Assembly (NCBI GenBank): GCA_916610825.1
Contig: OU744449.1
Location: forward strand, 14,618,952-14,682,951
Reading direction: 5' to 3'
Source of the DNA: Haliclystus octoradiatus
Lineage: Eukaryota; Cnidaria; Staurozoa; Stauromedusae; Haliclystidae
Length of the DNA stretch: 64,000 bases
In this document: positions 1 to 12,900 of the stretch, one piece after another
Layout of the letters: the number at the start of each line of letters is the position of its first letter
How positions within the stretch are numbered: the stretch's first letter is position 1
The notes under the pieces: generated by a model
What the model was told of the DNA's origin: nothing
Database searches by the model: none
Seen by the model: the letters and a program-made list of their open reading frames with translations, nothing else
Program-made: the position numbers and the translations under genes

Positions 1-784
1 TTGATAAAGTTGTTGTCTGACGGGTTGAATATGAGAGAGATACTGAATAAGGAGTATACATGGAAGAATATGATATAGCATTGCTAATGATAGTACTATA
101 TAATAAATCTGAGATGATATGATGATCCTGTGTACTTTCCAATGCATGAGAAAACATTGATGAACTTTTTCGTGTACTTTGTGACATTATCGACTGTAAA
201 TCAACTGAAGAATACAATCTTGTAGTCGTGGATACGTGCTCCAATAATGATTTTCGCATGCCACTAAATAAGTGAGTTACATATTTTCGGTCAGTATGAA
301 CAGCGGACACTATGCTTGATACATCAGGGCTGTTCAATGTTGTCAAATACTCAGCCGTCCACGACCTCTCTGTGTCGATTACGACAGGATAAATAGTTGA
401 TGTCGACGTATCCAGATAGCCTGATAAAGATCTATTCATGTTCACTGTACCCTCAAATGATGAAATCGGAACAGTTTGTAATGTAAACGGTCTACTGTAG
501 TAGCTAGTACTAGAATGGATATCATTACGTCTTGAAGTTAAATGTTCATTACCAGAAAGTCCTGATACGTACTCACTGTGTTGATGGTATGCAAAACCAG
601 TACGATGATCTGTATTTGATCCATCCTTACGGCTTGGTGTTAGAGTCAACTCCTCCGTTGGATACTGCCATACAGAATCATAATCGACAGTACTATCATT
701 TGCTAATGCATAGCCTGTCTGAAGCCGTCCAACAAAAAGGAGTAAAACAAGCATTAGATGGAGACATAACTGTTGATCTTCCAT
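1..784 (-). CDS. Partial secreted or membrane protein, Ser/Thr/Tyr-rich, function unknown
   Basis: An uninterrupted minus-strand reading frame runs from an ATG at 784 to the window edge, at least 261 codons without a stop. It starts MEDQQLCLHLMLVLLLFVG, a typical signal peptide core ending near GYALA. An in-frame TAA lies 21 bases upstream of this ATG, which supports it as the start. A second Met ten residues later could also serve. The rest is rich in Ser, Thr and Tyr (for example HSSTSYYSRP and STRKSSSMFS) with few Cys, which resembles an extracellular, possibly O-glycosylated stalk. I recognise no domain. The sequence TTGTAG just before the ATG could be a splice acceptor, so the ATG may sit at the start of a second exon. 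The C-terminus lies outside the window. The plus-strand frame at 532-813 is its antisense shadow. Confidence 0.68.
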   Translation of the reverse strand, partial: MEDQQLCLHLMLVLLLFVGRLQTGYALANDSTVDYDSVWQYPTEELTLTPSRKDGSNTDHRTGFAYHQHSEYVSGLSGNEHLTSRRNDIHSSTSYYSRPFTLQTVPISSFEGTVNMNRSLSGYLDTSTSTIYPVVIDTERSWTAEYLTTLNSPDVSSIVSAVHTDRKYVTHLFSGMRKSLLEHVSTTTRLYSSVDLQSIMSQSTRKSSSMFSHALESTQDHHIISDLLYSTIISNAISYSSMYTPYSVSLSYSTRQTTTLS

Positions 785-2120
785 CCACCTACAATCCAAA
801 AGTTAACATTTAACATCGTAATATTGTGATAAGCATTAAGTATGTGATGATTGTCTTATTATCGACCAAACGGCATTCCAAGTTAATAATGCTTCATCCC
901 GCTTAATATAGATCTTATAAGTGAAATTTGAGATGAATTTTAGGCATTTTCCATTACACAGGTTAACGTATTGATTCGAATGGTAAATGTTTACAACAAC
1001 AATAACGATTGAATCTATCTATTCATTCGTGATTCATCTCAATAAATTGCTTTTCACCTGCAATATCGCTTTAAGATGCAATCCAACAATTGCATGCTTG
1101 ATAATGTTTGACGGCTAAACGTAAAACCCCCGAAACCTGATTAGCACGCCTCTCTCTAATTCCATCCTATTAAATAATGTCATTATAATGCGTAAAACCA
1201 AACACGTTATAGGAATATAGAGTAATTGGATTTTGTAAAATCTATCAAGGGTTTAGAGTATTTGAATTTTGCAGTTGTAAATATAAATATCAGGTAATGT
1301 GTGTGGCAATCAAACTTCTTCTTCGCATCTGATGTTTTTCGATAGTTCTAGCCATCCCTTCGCAGTGTATACAGTCCAAGTACGATAATGCAATAATTCA
1401 TCTGCTAAGACTTTGAAATCAGTTCTTCACGTCCGTTTCTCATATCAAAAACGAACAGATGTTAATCTTGGTCAGAGCCCAGACGCTTTTCTTTTAAATC
1501 AGAACAGGACCCATGATAGCTGTGCATCAGCAATTCAGCATATACTTTGTCTGAGCCTTGTGTATGCATATAAAATTCATCATCACCATTATATCGTATG
1601 CCATGGCTGTTATTGAACATCTTGCTATTTAGGGATTGTTATTCAAAGCTATCAGTTTGTATGTTGGAGCACTTTAGAAAATAGCATTGGAATGATGAGC
1701 ATCAATATAAGGAAAAAGAGGCAAAAAAGTTATCATTTTATACTGTTACATCCATTCAAACCTTTCTTGCAATTTAATTCTATCCATTTAGAAAATAATT
1801 TGAAAAATAGCCATGAATTATGGGCATAATAACGTAATCCTACGAATTTTATATCATGTAGTTAATTAAATAAGATTAATGCTGTTTCACAAACAACAGT
1901 CAATATATTAAATAATTTGTTATTGTACACTTCTTTTAATTAATAAACATAATTAGAAATACGCCTTAGAAATATGCTAAATAGCTGCCCTAAATAATTA
2001 TATAAATGTACAGTTCCAAGAATTGCTCTTCATAGCTCTTCATAGCATGAGTGATTGAAAAGACAACACATGAGAGCTATAAATCTTGATAAATACAATG
2101 TGAAACTAATTTTGATTTGA
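785..2120. other. Intergenic region between the left-edge gene and the KLHL18-like gene
   Basis: AT-rich spacer of about 1.3 kb. It should hold the promoter of the minus-strand gene at 1-784 and the 3' UTR of the KLHL18-like gene. Short reading frames here show no family resemblance. I see no clear mobile element. Confidence 0.6.
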
Positions 2121-5100
2121 CTATGACAATCTAGGTAGAACACCAACACCGACCCCTCCGTCATGAGATCCCATTTCAGTGAAACAATCCCAACTATTTG
2201 TCCATGGATCATAAGCTTCAATTGAGCTTAAATTAGCTGTACCATTATAGCCACCAACAGCATACAATTTCCCTCCCAATGTTATACATGATACACGGCT
2301 ACGACGTTGCGTCATCGATGCCACAAAATTCCATTGGTTACTATATATATCGTAATATTCAACTGAACTCAAAAACGATGAACTATCATATCCACCACAT
2401 GCATATAATCTTCCATTTAAAATTGTTAACCCAAGACGGCATCTCTTCACCATCATAGGTGCAACCATTCGCCATTGTCTCATTGTGGCATCATATGCTT
2501 CGACTGATGAGAAGATACTCAGCCCATCATGTCCACCGGCGGCATACATCTTACCGTTAAGAGCTGCGACGCCGGCAGCACTACGGAATGTTGACATTGA
2601 CGCTACAAACTTCCAATGATTCATTTCTGGGTCATAGCATTCAACGCTATTCAGCGATGAGTTGCCATCATAGCCACCAACAACATATATACATCCACCC
2701 ATCACAGCTGTACCAACAGCACTGCGACGGACATTCATAGGACACACACGGGTCCACCTACAATGTAATATAGATCAGAATATGAAGTTGAAGAGGACAT
2801 TACGTTACCACCTTGCCCTATACTGAGATAATAGATGCCTGAATGCAGTTGACTGGACCCTTCAAAATAGTCAGACTAGATCAATATAAAGACTACAAAT
2901 ATAATGTTGATATCATCTTCAATGTTTTTTCTTCACAAAACGAAGACCACTGTCTTGGCCAGACTGCACATAGACCCAAATATTTTTTTTGGATTACTAG
3001 GGTCTGCGTAATATTGACAGAAAACTTGCGCTGGGCTGAGTTGGGGGAATGGCTGAAACTTTCGAAAGCCATTGTTTGTCTATTGTTCATCAGCAAATCT
3101 CTAGCGAGCTCTTCCAAACTAGAACCAGATTGTGGGTGGTTGATGAACAACAATCTACAATCTGTGTAGTAGTATAGTCCCATAGAAAAATCAATCAATC
3201 ATATCGACACTTTGACTAGAAGATAGTTATTGGAAATAGTCTAGAATTATTCAACATGATATTCTGAACAAATTAGAGTTATATTAGGTGCATATTTTAA
3301 AATACTTTTTGACTCTAATTTGTTCAGAATATCATGTTGAATAATTCTAGACTATTTCCAATAACTATCTTCTAGTCAAAGTGTCAATATGATTGATTGA
3401 TTTTTTCTATGGGACTATACTACTACACAGATTGTAGATTTGCATGAAATACAAACTTACTATCATATCAATTTGAAGAATGAACTAGGTCGGATTTTTC
3501 TAAATACTGTTAGTGATATTATTATTAATGGCAAGTTTTTTCGAACGTTTTCTTGATGCCTATTGGTTAATCGAACATCGACAATTCCTAGTGTCTTTGA
3601 ACATGACGTAATAATCTGGGACAATAAGGTAGAGCTCAAGACAATTAGGTTGCGACAATATGTCGAGACAATAGCATTTCTAAGGTTTCAAGACTGCCGT
3701 GATAGAAAAACTCTTCTTAAAATTTTTTTGACTTTTCAAAATAAAGATTTACTACAATACAGGAGCCAGAATTGTCAAGTTTATTATAAAAAAGATGCAA
3801 ATAATTAGAAAGAGGACAACGAAATGCCAAGAAGTCTTCATCTAATGAAGTTGATAGCGTTAAAGTCTCTAAATTATGAAGACATATTTAATCAAACTTG
3901 TTGCGATGAATTCGTAATATTTCTCAAAACGCAGTTGTTTTTGAATATTTCATGGGATTAATCAAGGTATGGTATTATTAATGGCAAGCTTTTTCGAACT
4001 TTTCCTTGCTTCCTATTGGTTAATCCAACACTGATAATTTGTAATGTCTTTGAATGTGACGTAATACTCCGAGACAATAGGGTAGAGCTCGAGATAATTT
4101 AGATCGCGACAATATGTCGAGACAATAGCATCTCCAAGGTTTCAAGACTGACGGGACAGAAAAACTCTATTTACAAATTTTTCACTTTCCAAATATAAAG
4201 ATTTAAATCATTAGTAGAAGCAGACCTATCAACTTTGTTGGATAAAGAAGATGTTAAAAATACAAACAGGACAATAAAATGCAAATGATTCTCCATCTAG
4301 TCAAATTGATATCATTAATCTAAATTATGAACCCATATTTAAATTTAAAGGCCTTTAATCTCAAACTTATTAAGATGAATTCATAATAAATCTCATGACG
4401 CGTTGTTCTTGAATAATTCATGGGATTTATCAAGGCATGATGGATTAATAATAAAACAATTATCAAACTCAAATTATCGCGACAATGAGTATTTATTATT
4501 TTTTTCGATAATTGTTAAATGATGAAAGCTTAAGGTTGACAAAAATGTAAGCTTAAGGTTTAGGACATGCACAATTTTTGTCATTCAAAAAGATTTGTAT
4601 TATTTTTAGTCAAAGCTAGATACTGTAGTCGCTTCCACTGAGCATGATTTAAATTGAGCGCATGTGTGCGTAATTTCTGCAAGCTTAGAGTTTAGAGCTA
4701 TCAAGGGTGGAACTAAATCATTCATGACTCATGAGATGTATAACATTCTGTAGTTTTATTTCAAGGCTTCATTGCTAAATAGAAAACAAAACTATTTTTT
4801 TTACATGCTCCGCTTAAAATAAGAACCATAATTCCTAAAGACTGGAAATGGCTTTGTCCATTAATTTAATCATGTGTCACACACCTGTTCAATTATAAGA
4901 GGTGATTAGTGGCATATGAACAAGTGACTTAAGTCTTGTAAATAGATGGCTTTGGGTACAGCTGCATCCAGGATAATGGTTTGACAGGTTCAATTCCTGT
5001 TAACTTTTATGTGCTGATATTTGATGATTGGTAAGTGTGACTTACATCCTTTGCTAAGTGTTGGGCAGGATTAAAGATGGTTCTCATCACCATCACAATC

Positions 5101-6626
5101 ACTCAACACTCAGAAAGTTTGATAAATTTGGTAGATCATTGATTCGCCAGAACCAGTTGGTCAAGGCAAAAAAACAATAATATATTTCTGATTTGAATAT
5201 TTTTGACATGGCTAAAATTTTAACTGATGATCATGAAGTGCAACAATGCAGGGTTTATCTTAGACACCATGTTTAATATTCTACGTCATCTCGCCTGATT
5301 CGATGCGCTTCCTTTGTTCGGAAAACAATAGAGTTAGCAAAGGAAACAAGTTTCATTTACCTATCGATAAAAATGAGTGAAACTTGAGCAATGCAAGGAA
5401 AGGGTGGATGTTGAATGTTGGAATATTAAACACAGATGAACTTAATGTAGTCTGTATTGTTTTATTATGAAATGCCTCAGCCATGTTTTACAAAATTCTT
5501 ACCTATTTCTAACAGGGTCATATCTTTCAACATCGTTAAGCCTGACAGTACCATCAAATCCTCCAATTGCATACAATTTTCCATCCAATATAGCAACTCC
5601 AACTCTACTTCTCTGCAGTGACATTGGTACAACAGGTACCCATTGGCTTGAGATTGAATCATATCTTTCAACTGTACACAAAGAGTCCCCCGATGATGTA
5701 AGCCCTCCAACAACGTAAATCAAACCAGCAGCTTCACTGCATAGCCGTGGAGATGTGCGGCTGCTTCGTAAGTGCTTTCTACGTTCTGGCATCAACATGT
5801 AATCTTTCGCCTCATCAATTAAATCTCTGCAAACAATATTCAAATGAATAATTTCTTCTGATAAAACCCTATCACTCAAATAATGAGGGGAGAGCAGTGG
5901 TAATCGGACTTGTTGTAAAAGTGCTGGCAAATTGTCTTTTCTATTTTCAACGTCTTCCTTCACCCACATCAGGGCAGCTTCAAATACTTGCTCTTCTGAG
6001 CGGACATTCAGATCATCTCTTGATATTAAATGTACAATTTCATCTTTCGATAATTGCATGAATTCTTCAGAACTGGTGACTTCAACAAAATTCTTTTCTA
6101 GAAATGAATTTGCAGCATCAAGTAAACTTTTACAAGCAAACGAGTCAGCTAGATTTCTAACAGTTAAGCAGTTTTCAGGATGTAATTTCTTCATCAGGAA
6201 ATTAACACACATATCTCTAACACAGGTAATTTGTAACATGGAAGCAGCAGACAACAAGTTTTGAACATTACTTATGTTTAACTCCAAACTTCCACCGTAC
6301 AGAAAGTTTAAAAGGGCCTTCATTGAGCTTGCATCAACTCCGTATAGCATGATTTCTGTCGAATTACTCTCTAACATATCAGTTGTAAACATAGCTTGGA
6401 AATATGGTGTTGAAGCAGCCAATACAATTCGATGGGCTTTGATGATTTGTCCTTCAACTTTCAAAGAAACATCACATAGTTCATCAGCCAAGCGTAGATC
6501 ATTTAAATGTGAAAATGTCTCAACTAATATATCTGGTCGTGTTGACAGAGAAAATATTTCTGATTCAACTTTAGAGTCGTTTTCTTCGACACTAACACTG
6601 TGTGGATCTTTCCCAGTTGACGCCAT
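2121..6626 (-). CDS. KLHL18: KLHL18-like BTB-BACK-Kelch protein (two exons, about 586 aa)
   Basis: Probable substrate adaptor of a CUL3 ubiquitin ligase. Exons: 6626-5503 and 2757-2121, joined across an AG/G codon with a clean GTAAG donor and TTGTAG acceptor, giving about 586 aa (human KLHL18 is 574). Seen in order: BTB domain about residues 44-150 (CDVSLKVEG, AHRIVLAASTPYF), BACK domain about 155-265 (HPENCLTVR, FEAALMWVK, CRDLIDEAKDYMLMPERR), then six Kelch blades from about 300 with repeated GG dipeptides and VERYDP-type spacers, ending MGSHDGGVGVGVLPRLS. The C-terminal HxGGVGVG motif and the LMPERR linker match KLHL18 better than other Kelch-like proteins. The 2.7-kb intron holds a long hairpin and a duplicated segment. 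The gene is divergent from UBXN4 with about 300 bp between start codons. Confidence 0.93.
3152..3440. repeat. Long fold-back inverted repeat (about 128-bp arms, about 30-bp loop)
   Basis: Bases 3152-3279 are the reverse complement of 3312-3440 with only a few mismatches, for example left AATCTACAATCTGTGTAG and right CTACACAGATTGTAGATT. The intervening loop is about 30 bp and AT-rich. It looks like a fold-back MITE inserted in the KLHL18-like intron. The high identity of the arms suggests recent insertion or gene conversion. Confidence 0.9.
3520..4265. repeat. Direct duplication, two diverged copies of about 280 bp
   Basis: The segment at about 3520-3800 recurs at about 3967-4250 in the same orientation, with shared blocks such as CCTATTGGTTAAT, GACAATATGTCGAGACAAT and GGTTTCAAGACTG. 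Divergence is roughly 15-20 percent. Both lie in the KLHL18-like intron. This may be an old segmental duplication or two copies of one dispersed repeat. Confidence 0.75.
4925..5110 (+). repeat. Possible degraded tRNA-derived SINE fragment
   Basis: A B-box-like GGTTCAATTCC lies near 4988 with a weak A-box-like stretch about 40 bp upstream. It is too degenerate to fold as a tRNA and is best read as an old SINE remnant in the KLHL18-like intron. Confidence 0.3.
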
Positions 6627-6926
6627 CTTTCTTTATGCATAGAAATATAAGTGCCCCTTTGTTTTGGGCGGAAGGTGGGGTAAATAAATGCAGTTCCAGC
6701 TGTGAACCTCTGCTGTCTTTTCAAGGTCAGAGATCGTCATGGGGAAAGTAGCACAATATGTAACCAATGGTGACTTAAAAGCCTCGTAGTCTCTCAGCCT
6801 CATTTTCGTTATGAGCATCGTCATGTAGAGATTTGGATTTCATTTGGGATTTCTTCAGCTTCCGAAGTTTAATTCCAGATTATATTTTCCAGGCATACAT
6901 AATATTGCTATATATAGGCCGTAGCC
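6627..6926. promoter_or_regulatory. Shared divergent promoter region, KLHL18-like / UBXN4-like
   Basis: Start codons of the minus-strand KLHL18-like gene (6626) and plus-strand UBXN4-like gene (6927) are separated by 300 bp, so both 5' UTRs and core promoters must fit here unless there are unseen 5' exons. No strong TATA box is obvious. The head-to-head geometry suggests a bidirectional promoter. Confidence 0.55.
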
Positions 6927-9900
6927 ATGGAGTGGTATAGTGGAGAAGTAACTGAAGCTATTCAAGAAACTCAGAAATACGGCAAGACCTTCGTTGTATT
7001 CATCGAAGGTAATATTGAGGAGTGAGAAAGTTATTTTCGAAGGCCGCTGACATTTAACAACACTGTGTAAATCCTAGGCTAGCAATTCCCAATTCCTGTT
7101 TTCGAATACGTTCAAACACGCTGTTTTATGTTAACGTTCTGTTTGATGCAATTTCATCTGTGTTGCATAGGACTCGGAGTTGGTGTTATCAACAAATTAG
7201 GCCTATCACAGACACAGTAGGTCTACTCAGGTGAAGATCAATCATAGCTTAAAGGTTCTGAAATATAAAATATAAAAAATATAACTTAAAGGTTCTGAAT
7301 AATTGATGATGATGATGATGATGATGATACTCAGGTGAAGATCAATCATAGACTTATGATGTGCGAATCCGACCCGAACCCGATCCGATCGGATCGGGTC
7401 GGATTCGGGTTGACATATTTGGCCTTCGGATCGGATCAGATTTGTAGTGATATTATTTGTTCGGATTATTTCGAATTTCAAAATTTGACTAAGTATTTGT
7501 CTTTTGAAGTAACTGATGTGTTTTAGCTTCCTTTCAACACAGAAAATAAAGTTCTGCAATGTAAATATAGCGGCTACGTTAATATGCTGTTATGTGATCA
7601 ATTTTACAATTGGTTCGATTGACTCGATTGATGTGAAATGAATCAAAATTTTACGAAGGAAAAGATCAAAATGTCTAGATTAATCGTACATCGTTTGGGA
7701 CATCGTTTCAATGCTTGCTGTGTCTCATGTTCTCCTCCACAGTTCATTCTCTGTATTATCATAGTTTATAACTTTATATAACGATAGACAGCTTAGTAAG
7801 TCAAACGTCGTATATTCTTTTTAGAGTCTGATGGTTTTGTATTTCGCAGTAGTAATGACTTAAAATTTTTAGCCCGACGTACAATGTCCATCAGCCAAGC
7901 TTGAAAAGAAAAGATTTTCAAATTGAAGAAAAATCTAGCCGTCCATCTGAGACTGTAAACAAGCGTTGGTAGATTTAAATAAAATATTAGTACAACAGTG
8001 TTAAACTATGTTGGCTAAATGTACGTCTATTTGGAAGTTACATGTTTTACATCTCTTTGATGCCCTGTGGAATTCGGATTTTTTCAGATTTCATGCAAAA
8101 AATTTCGGATTAGTTCGGATTAATTTAGAAGTTTTAGTTTCGGATCGGATCGGATCGGATTGTATTTATGATTGTTGCTTCGGATCGGGTCGGATTCGGA
8201 TCAGTTTCACGTTCGTACCCGTAATCAACTTTCTGTAAATCCGATTCGACGCACACCTTTAATCTAGACCGCTAACTTCTGACGTCATCCATTAACAAGC
8301 CCTAAAATCGAATGTCCGCCAATTTTTCTCGAAATTTCGAAAAGCGCAAAGAATATCCGCCATGTTGGCCTCACCAGGTTGTCAAAAGTCCATTTAAAAT
8401 AGCGAAGTGTATAGCCGTCCAGTTGCCGGACGCAATTTTCAAAATAGTCGTCCGGCACTCAATTTGCGCATGCGTGTACTTTGCTTCGTGCCAGAATTTA
8501 TTATCACACTAAACTTCAACACGGCAAGTCACACAATTATTTGGTGGTTTCCTCGTTGGATTTGATGATTAAATACCTTCAAGATCTGAAATATTGCTGA
8601 AATATTGATCCAATGCTTATTCGGGGATCATTAATCTTTGATCTGATTTTACTTATTTACAATGCGAAAGCCGAAGGGTTTCTAGAAAGTTATGGCGGCA
8701 AATCATAATAAAGTAATTATTATTCAAACGGTTATAACGATATAACATTTCCCACCAAAATCTAACTTTTCTTATGAAGTCAATGATGTATTTATCACTT
8801 CACTCAGTATTTGTTCACAATTTTGTTATTTGGGATAAACTAGAAATTAACACTGGAACACGATAAACAAAAATTTCATCGCGATTCTTCTCAAAAGCGA
8901 GCAGATGTCGTCCGGCTACCGGACGGCTAACCACGTCGTTAAAATATTAGGAAACTGGCAAATGGAGTGAAGGAAAAAAGCTATTGTGTGAGCATTGGAA
9001 GACTGATCGTCATCAAATTCCAACCATATGAAGATCATGGATTTTTCTAGACAATGGACGTGTTCAATCCGATTGGTGACATGATTAGCAGCTACATTTA
9101 AATGGATTATTCCTCTTTAATTTGTATGAATAATTATGCTATCATGATTATCTATTGATTCAGATACTTTGAAATATGTTTACATCATTAATAGAATTTT
9201 AGATATATTTACAACAATATCTGTGAAGTAGTTCAATCTACTTTTTCGCTGATCTCTAGGTTACCAATCGGATTGAACACGTCCATTGTCTAGCAGAATC
9301 TATGATCTTCAATTACTGAAATTTGATGGCGATCGGTATTTAATTGCGCTCACAATAGCTTATTACCCTCACTCCATTTGTCAGTTTCCTAATATTTTAA
9401 ATGGCGTTTTGAAAATGTGGTGAGGCCAACATGGCGGATTTCGTTTATTCGATGGTTTTCGAGCGGACACTGTGACGTCAGAAGTTAGCGGTCTAGATGT
9501 TCTAATAAGTCTATGAGATCAATTGATTGTAGAGTAGGTCTAGGCCTAAGCTCAACATTTGAATTCGAATTATCGAGAGAAAGTTAATCTTCATCATTCT
9601 CACCTAAAAATAAAATCGTCAAAAAGAAATTAAAGAATTAGATTTAACCAATATCTGGCCCTAAATTAAGATCAGGTGATGAACTTGATGAATTTGGATA
9701 CATGTGGTATATTATTATAATGATAGCCCTGCAGTATAAAACCAAAATCTACATCTAGGATTTCATTTTAATTAGCATTTATTTAGATCATTTAAAGTGC
9801 ACATGACACTAAGAAATTTTAACACAGAATCAGATAGCTGAAGCTAAGTGATGAAGAACTATGAAAAGGATTTTTCAATTTGGACACGTATAAGCAGAGA

Positions 9901-12900
9901 TGTTTATTTGATGCTGAAAGTAGGCTATCTTCAATCATTCAGTTTTCCAAGGTCGGAATGATAGTCAAAATTATTGTAATAATGTAATATAAGATAAGCG
10001 TGATATCTGATTTTGAATTGCAATTTTTAAGTCAAGAATCTGCCGGTGCAAGATCGTACTTATCAATTTTCAATTTTCATATTTATCTAAATTCTAAGAT
10101 AGGAAGGGAAGGTTAAGTATTATTGTACTGTATTTAAAGTTTGAAAGTTTCAGCGTAAACTTAATTTGCAATATTGCTATGTTGATTTCATTTATCCAAC
10201 ACAGATAGAGTGTTTGCTTTTTCAATGAATTATAGCATCGACCATTCTACCATCAGTGCCGGATTAATATTATCAGTGGCCTTAGGCAATTGATTAATAT
10301 GGGGCCTAAAAAAATTTTCCAGAAATTTAGGAAAAATAACATAATTATACTGTTTGTTTGTCCCCCCTTTATTCTACTTTTATATGAGCAATGACAATCA
10401 CTCTCCTAGGAATATAACTTTTAATAGTATAAATACAGTATTACTGTAATAGAATATATGGAATGAATGTCTCTTCCTATCTGAGGTCAACTTACTTGTT
10501 ATGTCAGTTTTCTATGAGCCGCTGCGATTGGCCGTTGCAACATGATCTTTTTGGGATAATCTTTTTCACAGCAGGAAGTTAAAAATCATCATGTGTGGTT
10601 AACAACAATGTGTTATCATAGACAACGATTGTTTTCCTTGAATAGCAAATGTAATTTGATTTCAAATAGCAATGCTGTCACCATAATTATTAGCCTGCGT
10701 ACAAGCCCCAAAGTTTTCCCTAAAACCATAGAGTCTGTTAACTAATGTGTGATTTTAGCCCATCGAAAATAGCACCTATATACTATTGGTTAGTTATTCA
10801 CCCTCCGATTCACACTCTATCACAAAAGATCAATTGTCATAAAATCACAACTCTTTGTCAATCATACTCATCAGCAACAACAATGATCTCAATGATAATA
10901 CGACGTAATGCATAAATTATATTCCAAACTCATGGGAACTTGCTGGGCTAAAAGTCACGCTTTAGTTCACAGACCCTATGGTTTCAGAAAAAACCTCAGG
11001 GCGGGTACGCAGGCTACAAAATTATGAGACAGGAAGGAAACTCAAAAACTTTACGACAATTAAAATCTTGACCTTTGCACATTTTTTTTTTCATTTTTTT
11101 TCGTAGGTCTATTATTATCTGTGGCCTAAGGCGGCCGCCTAAACCGCCCATGGGTTAATCTGGCACTGTCTACCATTCTAGTATTTTGTACTGCATCATT
11201 CTGCATTCTACGTGTATGCTTTTTTATTTTGAAGGTGATGATGATAATTCGAAGGAGATGTTACAGAAATGGGATGATAAACATGTAAGAATAATGAAAT
11301 GTCCCATTATGCCTACTTGCATTTTTTGTTGTTGACCTTTTTGTTTTACAATTTTCTGTTGGGATAATTGAAGGAAGGTATTTTTTCAATTTCGGAAAAG
11401 TACGCCTTAAGAAGACAGAGCAGTAACCATGTTGACGATGACGACAAAATAGTACACAATGAAAGAATAATTAATTTAGAAATTTTCTAATTAGCAAATT
11501 AAATCTGTCCATGAATCCAGGAAATTTTGTTGACCATATAACTCATAAACATAATTTCAATATATAAAATTGAACATGAAATATAGGTTTTACAAGTAAT
11601 GTAGGCTGCATCAATTTTTCTGCAATCAATCTGAATTTACATATATGATAATCTGAAAAGTATGCAAAGTGTTTGATGTATTTGCCTTTCCCTGTGAAAC
11701 AGTCTATGAACTTTAAATGGTCCACTTTTGATTGGTTTTTCCCAATCTGTTTTTGAAACTGTCCATAAAGGGTTTGCAAACTGCTTATAAGGTGCTCAAT
11801 GCTCATGAGCTCGATAAATTTTTCTCAGGTGCTACAAATGTTGAGAACAAGGGAAATTTATACTTCAGTGCTGATTTTATAGATTTTATAATAATAATTG
11901 TGCTGCCTTGGCTCAGGCAGGAGTCTACAAAATGCATTTGTGCCTGCAATCAAAAAATTTCCCCTTTCAAATTGCCTGCAAGTTGCTTAAGTACTTACTG
12001 ACCAATAAAATGACATTATTTTAGTGAGAATAACATTTGTTGAAACATGCTTCTAAGGATTCATAACAGTTACTAATTCAGAAAAGTCTGCAATACTGTA
12101 TTAGTCACTCCAAATGCACGCAGAAAGACACTCAGAAGTTTGTTCAATCTTGATAGCTGTGCCTGCAGCAATTCTATTGCAATCCCATTTTATTGAGCCC
12201 TGCTTGGCTGTCTGATTTATTGTGAATTTGATATAATCTGGATTTCAGGAAATCGCTCAAGTTAAATATTAAATAAAATGTATACAAACGCCAATAACCA
12301 ACACCCTGGATTGCTGAAACTTTGGCTAATTAACAGAACAGTTGCGCATAAATAAAACGGTAGCCTAACATCAGTATAGGATGTTTTAGGATGAATCCCT
12401 GATAATTATATACGCAATAAAGCATTGGAAGACGTTTATTAAATCTCAGCATCAGCAACACACTAATGAAGAGAATGGACCAGTCTTACCACCCAATCAA
12501 CGTCAGTAAAACAAAGATACTTTATATCAGTTGCAATATTACCTTGAAATGTAAAACGCAACTTATTCCCAGATTATCTATCTGCAATCTTCCAACAAAG
12601 GCAAGTAGAGGCAAGAACTTGTAGTAATTAATTGTACAAAGGCCGGTATAGATAAACAAGCACCAACCTTATTGCAGCCATCAAATATAAATATCTATTT
12701 AAGGACTGTATTTACATTGGCTCAATAGTTTTAAGATAGTTTTTTACTTGACGATAAACAAATAAAATGATTGTGATGATGAAAGTCTCAATTAAAAGAA
12801 TATTAATAAGAAAAATTTGATTAAACATATTGTAATTTGTTTGATTCATATTTTCTGCTTTGCGCCACTCCTTAAGATCAGTTTGTTTTCCATTGCAACC

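Noticed and set aside
532-813. 93-aa plus-strand frame
   Set aside because: Antisense to the longer minus-strand frame with a signal peptide (784 to window edge); no family resemblance.
11926-11985. Possible UBXN4 exon containing FVPAIKKF
   Set aside because: Phase does not fit the neighbouring exons. The 13403-13458 plus 14663-14691 pair fits both phase and family similarity.
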